The notes beneath the pieces were generated by a model, which searched no databases, had not been told where the DNA came from, and saw nothing but the letters and a program-made list of their open reading frames with translations. Shown here in pieces: positions 1-6,057 of a stretch of 23,239 nt of DNA. Both the position numbers and the translations under genes were made by a program. The DNA lies in contig CAZJXA010000026.1 of NCBI GenBank assembly GCA_964549785.1, positions 1-23,239 on the forward strand, in the 5' to 3' direction. This DNA is from JBEIUO01 sp964549785. Its GTDB lineage: Bacteria > Planctomycetota > Phycisphaerae > Phycisphaerales > UBA1924. Position 1 is the first letter of the stretch. Each line of letters starts with the position of its first letter.

Positions 1-1
1 G

Positions 2-640
2 GCCCCGGCCACGGCCGGGCCCGCCGCAGCGCCGGCCGCCGTGGTCAAGCCCGAAACCAGGCCCCGCATGACACAAACATCGCTTTTCGAGTTCTCCGTG
101 CCCGCCCTCACCGCCGAGCCCGATGTGCCGGCGAAGCCCCTCGCCGATCACAAAGGCAAAGTCGCCCTCGTGGTGAACGTCGCCAGCGAGTGCGGCTACA
201 CCCCGCAGTACGGCGGCCTGCAGGCCCTTTATCAGGAACTCGCGATCGACGGCCAACTCCCCTTCACGATCCTCGCCTTCCCGTCCAACGACTTTGGCGA
301 GCAGGAGCCCGGCGGCCCCGATGAAATCAACAAGACGTGCACGAAGTACAAGGTCACGTTCCCGTTGTACGGCAAGATTTCCGTAACCGGCGATTCGGCC
401 GACCCGCTGTATCGGTGGATCATCCAGCAGCCCGCTTCGGGCAACGAACCGCCCAAGTGGAATTTCACGAAGTTTGTCGTCGATCACAACGGCAAGGTCG
501 TGGCCCGGTTCGACACCCGTATCAGCCCGGACGACCCGACCCTGCGCCGCACCCTCAACGAACTCCTCGCGGCCGCGCCCAAGACTTCTGCGCCTACCTC
601 CACCAATCCCGACTCCAAAGCGCCGGTCGATCCCAAGTAG
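2..640 (+). CDS. Glutathione peroxidase family protein (thiol peroxidase), 5' end uncertain
   Basis: This is a GPx-fold peroxidase that would reduce hydrogen peroxide or lipid hydroperoxides using a thiol donor. Counting from a GTG at 41 (199 residues), the peroxidatic Cys is C51 in the motif NVASECGYTPQY, so it is a Cys and not a Sec enzyme. A second Cys, C100 in NKTCTKYKVTFPLY, sits where the resolving Cys of thioredoxin-dependent GPx enzymes lies. W140-N141 in KWNFTKF supply two tetrad residues. The usual FPCNQFG box reads FPSNDFGEQEPG, so the tetrad Gln is Asp84 and the box Cys is Ser82. The frame is open to the left edge with Ala/Pro-rich codons. The true start may therefore lie upstream, giving an exported or tethered form, or be the ATG at 68, which fits a minimal cytosolic GPx. 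A C-terminal tail of about 20 residues is low-complexity. The family call is firm; start and location are not. Confidence 0.88.
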   Translation, partial: APATAGPAAAPAAVVKPETRPRMTQTSLFEFSVPALTAEPDVPAKPLADHKGKVALVVNVASECGYTPQYGGLQALYQELAIDGQLPFTILAFPSNDFGEQEPGGPDEINKTCTKYKVTFPLYGKISVTGDSADPLYRWIIQQPASGNEPPKWNFTKFVVDHNGKVVARFDTRISPDDPTLRRTLNELLAAAPKTSAPTSTNPDSKAPVDPK

Positions 641-670
641 TCAGCGCTCTCGCGCGCGGCACGGCGCTGA
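641..670 (+). terminator. Hairpin directly after the peroxidase stop codon
   Basis: TCAGCGC at 641-647 and GCGCTGA at 664-670 are perfect 7-bp inverted repeats around a 16-nt GC-rich loop. The stem begins at the first base after the TAG stop. No T-run follows, so it is not a classical intrinsic terminator. It could still end or attenuate transcription between the peroxidase gene and gspF. In GC-rich DNA a 7-bp stem can also arise by chance. Confidence 0.3.
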
Positions 671-738
671 GCACGGATCGTGTGTTCCTCCGGGTTTGCT
701 CTTGACTCTGTCGTAACGTCTCTGCCCCCGTACCCCCT

Positions 739-1929
739 TTGGCTTCCTTCCGATACATCGCCGTGGCAGCCAACGGCCAGCGTGTCGAGGGGTTGCTCTC
801 CGGGCAGTCCGAGCAGGCCGTCATCGCCGACCTTGAGAGCCGGCAACTGACGCCGGTTGAGCTTGTGCCCCGGGCCGAGCGCGTCCGCCGCGCCCGCGGC
901 GTCGGCCTTCGTCCGTTGGGACAGTCGTACGAGCAACTTTCGGATCTTCTTCACGCCGGCGTCCCGCTGCTCCGCGGGCTGAGGCTTTTGGGCGGCCGCA
1001 CCGGCTCGCCGCGGCTGTCCGCCATCTTCCGAGGTCTCGCCGAGTCCGTGGAGAAAGGGGTGGACCTGGGGCAGGCCATGGCCGACCAACCCGAGATTTT
1101 TCCGACAGTTCAGGTGGCGATGGTGAGAGCGGGCGAACGCGGCGGGTTCCTTGAGAAAGTGCTCGCCCGCATCGGCGCGCTGGTGACGGCCCAGGCCGAT
1201 CTCCGGGCCAAGATCATTGGAAACATGGTCTACCCGGCGGTCCTCATCGTCTTCGGTCTCCTCGTCATCGGGGTGATTTTCTGGAAGTTCGTCCCGCAGT
1301 TCCGCCCGATGTTCGCGGCCCTGGGCGACGAACTTCCGCTGACATCGAGGGTCGTTTTCGCCGTCAGTGACGGCGTCGGCCGGTTCGCTCCGCTCACCAT
1401 CGCGGCCCTGCTTGTGGCCGCCTTTGCGTGGTGGCGGACGGCCCGGATCCCCTCGGTCCGCACCCGCATCGAGGAGCACAAACTGCGGATGCCGGTCGTC
1501 GGCAATCTGCTCCGCGCCTACGCGACGGTGCGATTCTGCCAGTTGCTCGGCACCATGCTCGATAACGGCGTCCCGATGATCGCCGCCCTCACGATCGCCC
1601 GCGATGGAGCCGGCCACCCGCTGTTCGCGGCCACGATCAACACCGCGATCGAGCGGGTGCGCTCGGGCGGCCATTTGGCCGAACCGCTGAGGGACAGCGG
1701 CCTCTTCGATGACGACGTGATCGAGATGATCTCGATCGGCGAGACCGCGAACAACCTGGACGAAGTCCTGCTCAAGATCGCCCTGACGATGGAACGCCGT
1801 CTCGACCGGCTACTCACCATCGCGGTCCGGCTCATCGAGCCGCTCCTCTTGGTGATGATCGCCGGGGTCGTGGGCCTTGTCGCCGCCGGCTTGCTCCTGC
1901 CGATGAGCAAATTGGGCAACGCGTTGTAA
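739..1929 (+). CDS. gspF: Type II secretion inner-membrane platform protein GspF
   Basis: This is the polytopic inner-membrane platform protein of T2SS/type IV pilus machines, which couples the cytoplasmic ATPase to pseudopilus assembly. At 396 residues it has the usual family length of about 400. The N-terminus (FRYIAVAANGQRVEGLL) matches the small N-terminal GspF/PilC domain. Two T2SSF domains follow, at about 60-185 and 265-390, each with the conserved GE box (RAGERGGFLEKVL and SIGETANNLDEVL). Transmembrane segments are visible at about 165-185, 217-233 and 369-389. The start is a TTG at 739. The frame closes at a TGA at 703 with no ATG or GTG between, and the domain begins immediately after TTG, so this start is preferred although no Shine-Dalgarno is visible. 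The gene opens the secretion cluster here. No gspE, its usual neighbour, is in the window. Confidence 0.95.
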   Translation: MASFRYIAVAANGQRVEGLLSGQSEQAVIADLESRQLTPVELVPRAERVRRARGVGLRPLGQSYEQLSDLLHAGVPLLRGLRLLGGRTGSPRLSAIFRGLAESVEKGVDLGQAMADQPEIFPTVQVAMVRAGERGGFLEKVLARIGALVTAQADLRAKIIGNMVYPAVLIVFGLLVIGVIFWKFVPQFRPMFAALGDELPLTSRVVFAVSDGVGRFAPLTIAALLVAAFAWWRTARIPSVRTRIEEHKLRMPVVGNLLRAYATVRFCQLLGTMLDNGVPMIAALTIARDGAGHPLFAATINTAIERVRSGGHLAEPLRDSGLFDDDVIEMISIGETANNLDEVLLKIALTMERRLDRLLTIAVRLIEPLLLVMIAGVVGLVAAGLLLPMSKLGNAL

Positions 1930-1939
1930 CGACCCGGCA

Positions 1940-1975
1940 GCCGCCGCTTGCGGGGGCGCGGGCCGTGGCGGCGGC
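1940..1975 (+). terminator. GC-only hairpin between gspF and gspG
   Basis: GCCGCCGC at 1940-1947 and GCGGCGGC at 1968-1975 form a perfect 8-bp inverted repeat with a 20-nt loop, starting 11 nt after the gspF stop. No T-tract follows. It could be an attenuator, an mRNA-stabilising stem for the major pseudopilin message, or a chance product of GC-rich sequence. Confidence 0.3.
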
Positions 1976-1998
1976 CGCGACGTTCTGGCCGGGACGTC

Positions 1999-2026
1999 TT
2001 GCTGTGATCGGAGTTCAGACTACGAT
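1999..2026 (+). promoter_or_regulatory. Weak candidate sigma70-type promoter upstream of gspG
   Basis: TTGCTG at 1999-2004 and TACGAT at 2021-2026 are separated by 16 nt and lie about 30 nt before the gspG start. They match the -35 and -10 consensus at 3 of 6 and 4 of 6 positions. The position, after a hairpin and before the major pseudopilin, makes an internal promoter reasonable. The match alone is weak. Confidence 0.2.
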
Positions 2027-2043
2027 GGGAGTGCACGCCTCAC

Positions 2044-2048
2044 GGAGG
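2044..2048 (+). promoter_or_regulatory. Strong ribosome binding site of gspG
   Basis: GGAGG at 2044-2048 lies 8 nt before the ATG at 2057. It is the strongest Shine-Dalgarno sequence I see in the locus. It supports the gspG start and suggests high translation of the major pseudopilin relative to its neighbours. Confidence 0.75.
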
Positions 2049-2056
2049 AACCGCCT

Positions 2057-2566
2057 ATGCGTCTGAATCGTCGCCGCTCCCGCTCATCGCGGGGTTTCAC
2101 CCTCATCGAAGTGCTGATCGTGATCTTCATCGTGCTCGCGCTGGGCGGGCTGGTGGCGTACAACTTGCTCGGCCAGAAGAAGAAGGCCACCGCTAACTTG
2201 GGTCAGATCGAACTCAACAACCTCAAGTCGGCGCTCAAGCAGTTCAACTTCATTCACGACCGCTACCCCACCGACGAGGAAGGCCTGGCAGCGCTCTGGA
2301 GCAAGGAAGCACTCCCCGACGAAGAAGCCCAGAAGAAGTGGCAGAAACTCATGGAGGCCCCTACTCCGAAAGACCGCTGGGGCAACGAGTGGGGCTACCG
2401 CCAGGTGAGCGAGCACGGCGACGAGACCGAGTTTGATCTTTGGTCGTATGGCCCGGACATGCAGGAAGGGACCGCGGACGATATCGTCTCGTGGACTTTG
2501 GATGATGAGTCGGGGGGCGATCTCGGCACCACTCCATCACCCGACGGCCCCGCCGGCGGCCGCTAG
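2057..2566 (+). CDS. gspG: Major pseudopilin GspG
   Basis: This is the major subunit of the T2SS pseudopilus. It is made as a prepilin, cleaved and methylated by the prepilin peptidase, then polymerised from the inner membrane. The class III leader is a 13-residue basic segment ending in Gly13, followed by FTLIEVLIVIF, with the essential Glu at mature position +5 (E18). The C-terminal half has GspG hallmarks: DRYPTDEEGL at about 68, DRWGNEWGY at 106-114, and SYGPDMQEGTADDI at about 130-143, the Asp-rich loop that binds calcium in characterised GspG proteins. At 169 residues it is slightly longer than typical because of a Gly/Pro-rich tail after residue 150. It begins at ATG behind a GGAGG Shine-Dalgarno and is separated from gspF by 127 nt containing a hairpin and a possible promoter. 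The assignment is secure. Confidence 0.96.
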   Translation: MRLNRRRSRSSRGFTLIEVLIVIFIVLALGGLVAYNLLGQKKKATANLGQIELNNLKSALKQFNFIHDRYPTDEEGLAALWSKEALPDEEAQKKWQKLMEAPTPKDRWGNEWGYRQVSEHGDETEFDLWSYGPDMQEGTADDIVSWTLDDESGGDLGTTPSPDGPAGGR

Positions 2567-2604
2567 GCCCCCGACCGGACCGGATCACCCGATACTGAAG
2601 GACC

Positions 2605-3291
2605 ATGATCAATCAGCGGCGGCCCCATCCCGCGCGGCTCGAACCATGTCGATCCCGACGGTTCGGGTTTTCGCTGGTTGAAGTGTTGATCGCCGTGGCG
2701 ATCACCTTGGCGCTCGCAGCGCTGATGCTGCCTGATTTCACGTCCTTCGGGGTTCTTTCCGCCCGTCGCAGCGCGGCCGAAGCGTTGCAGGCCGCCGCGC
2801 ATTCGGCCCGTTCCCACGCGCTGAACGCGGCCGAGCCGGTGCAATTGAGCGCCCGCGACACGCGGGACGGTTGGATTCTTGAAGCCCGCACCGTTTCTCC
2901 CCGCCGCTCTGAAACTTCTGCCGACCCGGACGAACCGTCGCCGTCACGCAGCATCCGTGTCGGTCGGTTGTCTGCGGGGTTCACGGTCGTGGCGGCCGAA
3001 GCGGAGACGCCGATGCCGGAGTTGCAAACCGGTGGCGAGCGGTCATCGGACGACGCCGGGAACGCCGGACCCTCGGTCTTGATCGCCCTCGTCATGCCGG
3101 ATGGAACATTCGAGCCCGAGGGGGTGCATCTCGTTCACCGGGGCCGACGTTCGCTCATCACGGTTCGGAAGTGGACGGGTCGGGTTGAATTGGGGGATTG
3201 GCTGGATTCCTCAGCACCCGAGCCGTCGGATGTTGACCCAGCTCGAACCGCCGGGCTCGCCGAGAATGTGGGCGGGGCGGACGCGCCATGA
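2605..3291 (+). CDS. gspH: Minor pseudopilin, GspH-like
   Basis: This is a pseudopilin-like protein of 228 residues. The leader is long (21 residues, basic) and ends RRFG, followed by FSLVEVLIAVAITLALAAL, with Glu at mature +5 (E26). This is the prepilin peptidase site plus hydrophobic helix. The mature globular part contains SARRSAAEALQAAAHSARSHAL, the helix after the membrane segment that in GspH/FimT proteins carries RS..A..L features. It ends with a strand-rich region (LIALVMPDGTFEPEGVHL) and an Ala/Pro/Asp-rich tail. It follows gspG by 38 nt. An AGGA at 2599-2602 is only 2 nt from the ATG, which is close for a Shine-Dalgarno. The final bases overlap the start of the next gene. The assignment to GspH rests on order and the leader and is less certain than the pseudopilin call itself. 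Confidence 0.82.
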   Translation: MINQRRPHPARLEPCRSRRFGFSLVEVLIAVAITLALAALMLPDFTSFGVLSARRSAAEALQAAAHSARSHALNAAEPVQLSARDTRDGWILEARTVSPRRSETSADPDEPSPSRSIRVGRLSAGFTVVAAEAETPMPELQTGGERSSDDAGNAGPSVLIALVMPDGTFEPEGVHLVHRGRRSLITVRKWTGRVELGDWLDSSAPEPSDVDPARTAGLAENVGGADAP

Positions 3292-3767
3292 TCCATCGAA
3301 CTTTGGCGTCACCCGGCCGGCCCCGCGCGGCGATCCTGCTGGAGTGCATTCTCTCGCTGGCCATCCTGGTCGGGGCAGGCCTCGCCATCATCTCCTTGGT
3401 CGACCGCGCCGGGAGCGCCCTCACCGGTGCCCGCGACGCCGAACTCGCGGCCGACCTCGCCCGCTCCACCATGAGCAAACTCGCGGCGGGCTTGGGAACC
3501 GTTCAAACCCTTGCGGGCCCCGTGGAGCCGTGGCGCGATGAACGCGACGAAACCTTCGATGATTCGCTGCCCGCGGACTCGCCTTGGACGGTCGCCATCG
3601 ACGCCGAGCCCGCCGAGTTTCCGGGGCTGACGCTGATCACCGTCACGGCGATCAACGCCGATCCGTCGGGCCGCGTCCGCTCGATGTATTCCCTCCGGCA
3701 GTTAGTGGCTCTCGGCTCCGAAGCGGGCGAGAGCGACGGGCGTTCGGTCCGGGGGGGAGACCAATAA
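3288..3767 (+). CDS. gspI: Minor pseudopilin, GspI-like
   Basis: This is a minor pseudopilin of 159 residues, presumed to sit in the pseudopilus tip complex with GspJ and GspK. The leader (MIHRTLASPGRPRA) is followed by AILLECILSLAILVGAGLAII. Aligning Glu19 to mature +5 places the cleavage site after Ala14, so the usual Gly at -1 is replaced by Ala. A hydrophobic helix and a short domain with a strand-rich C-terminal part (GLTLITVTAINADPSG then SMYSLRQLV) agree with the T2SSI domain. The start ATG overlaps the gspH stop in an ATGA tetranucleotide, a sign of translational coupling. The TAA stop overlaps the inferred gspJ start. Length and order both fit GspI. Confidence 0.85.
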   Translation: MIHRTLASPGRPRAAILLECILSLAILVGAGLAIISLVDRAGSALTGARDAELAADLARSTMSKLAAGLGTVQTLAGPVEPWRDERDETFDDSLPADSPWTVAIDAEPAEFPGLTLITVTAINADPSGRVRSMYSLRQLVALGSEAGESDGRSVRGGDQ

Positions 3768-4465
3768 AGCGAACCGCGTTCACGCTGTTTGAGGTCCTCG
3801 TGGCGATGGTGCTGATGGGCTGTCTCGCGACNNNNNNNNNNNNNNNNNNNNNNNNNNNNNNNNNNNNNNNNNNNNNNNNNNNNNNNNNNNNNNNNNNNNN
3901 NNNNNNNNNNNNNNNNNNNNNNNNNNNNNNNCGCGACCGGCTTTCTCGATCCGCGGATGCGATCATCGGCGCCTCGATTCTCCTGGAAAGTGTGGAGACC
4001 GACCTATTGACCTGTATCGCGGGTCAGGGAGAAACCGGCGTCTTGGGCACCACCGATACATTGCTCGTCCGGGCGCGGTCGGTGACGTTGACGCCGGTGG
4101 CGGGCCAACCGGCCGATCTGCAGGGTTCCGAGTATCGCTTTGCATCTGGTGCGGTGGAAGGACGACGCTGGGCGGGCGAGACGGCCTCAGGGACATTCGA
4201 GCCGATCGTGACGGGGGTCGGGCGGCTGCGCTTTCGGTATCACAACGGTAAAGAATGGCGAGAGTCGTTCGATAGCGGTCGCGTCGGCACGCTGCCCGCA
4301 GCGATCGAAGTCGCCGTGTGGTTTGCCGGCCCAGCGTCTGAGGCGGTCGTTTCGGAAACCGAATCCGGCCGCGACTCCGACGAGCCGCCGCGGTCGCCCC
4401 CGGATCGCCTTCGCATCATCACCATCCCGGACGGTCCCGCGTCGGGCGGCAAGGGGCTGCCATGA
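3764..4465 (+). CDS. gspJ: Minor pseudopilin GspJ, interrupted by an assembly gap
   Basis: This is a minor pseudopilin of the tip complex. The leader reads (M)KRTA followed by FTLFEVLVAMVLMGCLA, with Glu at mature +5 and Ala at -1. After the gap, VTGVGRLRFRYHNGKEW and GTLPAAIEVAVWFAG match the GspJ C-terminal domain, in which a valine-rich FRY strand and LPxAVEV are typical. The reading frame has no ATG, GTG or TTG between a TTG at 3584, deep inside gspI, and the prepilin site. The most economical start is ATA at 3764, which overlaps the gspI TAA as ATAA; a short polypurine GGAGA lies 3 nt upstream. A single A-to-G change at 3766 would give the usual ATGA junction. The 100 Ns at 3832-3931 hide part of the helix and the start of the head domain, so true length and frame across the gap are unknown. 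The stop overlaps the gspK ATG. Confidence 0.85.
   Translation: MKRTAFTLFEVLVAMVLMGCLAXXXXXXXXXXXXXXXXXXXXXXXXXXXXXXXXXXRDRLSRSADAIIGASILLESVETDLLTCIAGQGETGVLGTTDTLLVRARSVTLTPVAGQPADLQGSEYRFASGAVEGRRWAGETASGTFEPIVTGVGRLRFRYHNGKEWRESFDSGRVGTLPAAIEVAVWFAGPASEAVVSETESGRDSDEPPRSPPDRLRIITIPDGPASGGKGLP
3832..3931. other. Assembly gap of exactly 100 Ns
   Basis: The run of N spans exactly 100 positions. That is the default length scaffolders insert for a gap of unknown size, so coordinates downstream may be offset relative to the real chromosome. The frame is the same on both sides, which is compatible with the drawn length but does not prove it. Confidence 0.99.
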
Positions 4466-6057
4466 GAAGGCTTCGGACGCGCCGCGCCAGCATCCTGCTG
4501 GTCACCTTCATGGCGATCACCATCGCCGCACTGGTCGCGACCGGCCTGCTGCTGCGGGCCGACGGCTCGCAGGATGTGGTCGCGGTGTCGCTCCGCCGAA
4601 CCCAGGCCCGTGCCCTCGCGTGGTCGGGCGTGCAGGCCGCGCTGGCGCAACTTGCCGACTCCCGGGCAGGCCTCCTCGCGGGGGCCGATCCCGAAGTCTT
4701 CAGCGAGTTCGAGATCAGCCTGGGATCCTCGGACGGTGTGGTCCGAACGGTGCAAATGGCTCCGGGGGTACATGCCGAGTCTGAAGCCGCCAAACTGCCG
4801 CTCAACGCGGTCGATGTCGTCGCGTTGGCCAAACTCCGGGGGCTCGAATCCGGCGACGCCGCTTCCATCCTTGCGCGGCGCGGCGACGGCTTTTTCAGTC
4901 CGGAATCGGCCTTCCCGGACACCGCGACCGAGCCCGCGGCAGCGGCGGATGTTCGTTCGGACCTGCCGTTCGACGATGCGGCCACCCTTCCCGACGCCGC
5001 GCGGCTCGCAACCGTGTTCTCGTTCGAGCCCGAACTTGCCGGCCCCGCCGCTGCCGCAGCATGGCCCCGCAGCGACGGAGAGCCGCGTCTGTTCGTGGGC
5101 GACGGTTGGACTCCAGCGCTCGCCGAGGCGGTCTCCGCGGTGCTCTCCGAACCCGATGCAAAACTCGCCGAGTCGTGCTTCACGGTGCAGCAACCCTTGG
5201 AACGAACTTCTCAAGTGGCGGCGCGGCTTGCCGCGACCGGCGTGCCGCGCGAGCAGTGGGGGGCCTGGCTCGATCTGTTCACGACCAATCCAGAGAGCTT
5301 CCGCGCCGGGCTGGTCGATATCAACCGGGCCTCGGCATCGGTCCTCGCCTGCATCCCCGGGATTTCGGCCGAGACCGCCGAGCGTCTTGTCTCGCTGCGT
5401 TCCACGCTCGACGCCGCCGCCCGGGCCTCCATCACCTGGCCGCTGGAATCGGGCCCGCTCACGCAGGATCAATTCCTCGAAGCCGTCGATTGGTTCACGA
5501 CCCGCTCTCTCCAGTTCCGGGTCCGCATCGAAGCCGGGCTGGCTCCCGCCGATCCGGTCGACACGGCTCGCGATGAGGGACTGCTCGTTCCATTGAAGGG
5601 TCGGGTCGTGCTCGAAGCCGTGATCGACGTTGCGGGCCCTTCCCCACGGATCGCCTACCTTCGCGACGTCACCTTGGGGGCTTGGCAGCGTCCACCGGCG
5701 ACGCCCGACCCACTTCCCGACGCCTTTTCGCCGGGCCAACGCGTTGCAGAAGCGCGGGCCGCCGACAACGCGGATGAAGGTGCCGCGGCATCGGATGCGG
5801 GTGCGGATGCGGCCCTCACGATCGACGCCGACCTCGATGTCGGCGGGCTTGAGTTCACGGCTTCGTTCGACCCGCCTTCGACCTCGGTGATCGGTGACCT
5901 CGAGCTGGAGCGAGTTGAAACCGGGGGCGGGATCGAAAACCCTGCCGGAGGCGGACGGGCCTCCGCGGCCGGACAAGAATCAGCCACGCCCGCAGTCCGT
6001 CCCGGCCCCTCCGACAACCGGACTGGCCGATGGACGTTCGGGCGACGGAACCGCTGA
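4462..6057 (+). CDS. gspK: Minor pseudopilin GspK with extended C-terminus
   Basis: This is the largest minor pseudopilin, which caps the pseudopilus tip. The leader MRRLRTRRA is followed by SILLVTFMAITIAALVATGLLL. As in known GspK proteins, mature +5 is not Glu (here Val14). The helix QARALAWSGVQAALAQL and a later helix-hairpin-helix-like segment, DINRASASVLACIPGIS at about 286-302, are characteristic of the T2SSK domain. At 531 residues it is much longer than a typical GspK of roughly 320. The excess is mainly an acidic Ala/Asp-rich tail from about residue 425 (for example ADNADEGAAASDAGADA) with no domain I recognise. The start overlaps gspJ in ATGA, and the gene's end overlaps the next start by 28 nt. 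The GspK call is good; the function of the tail is unknown. Confidence 0.88.
   Translation: MRRLRTRRASILLVTFMAITIAALVATGLLLRADGSQDVVAVSLRRTQARALAWSGVQAALAQLADSRAGLLAGADPEVFSEFEISLGSSDGVVRTVQMAPGVHAESEAAKLPLNAVDVVALAKLRGLESGDAASILARRGDGFFSPESAFPDTATEPAAAADVRSDLPFDDAATLPDAARLATVFSFEPELAGPAAAAAWPRSDGEPRLFVGDGWTPALAEAVSAVLSEPDAKLAESCFTVQQPLERTSQVAARLAATGVPREQWGAWLDLFTTNPESFRAGLVDINRASASVLACIPGISAETAERLVSLRSTLDAAARASITWPLESGPLTQDQFLEAVDWFTTRSLQFRVRIEAGLAPADPVDTARDEGLLVPLKGRVVLEAVIDVAGPSPRIAYLRDVTLGAWQRPPATPDPLPDAFSPGQRVAEARAADNADEGAAASDAGADAALTIDADLDVGGLEFTASFDPPSTSVIGDLELERVETGGGIENPAGGGRASAAGQESATPAVRPGPSDNRTGRWTFGRRNR

Noticed and set aside
702..707. TTGACT resembling a -35 box before gspF
   Set aside because: No acceptable -10 box lies 15-19 nt downstream; that stretch is C-rich.
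484..1674. Open frame on the - strand (396 codons)
   Set aside because: It is antisense to the peroxidase and gspF genes and has the composition of a shadow frame.
4240..5976. Long open frame on the - strand (578 codons)
   Set aside because: It is antisense to gspJ and gspK, which have clear family motifs. Its composition is Arg/Gly-rich with no domain.
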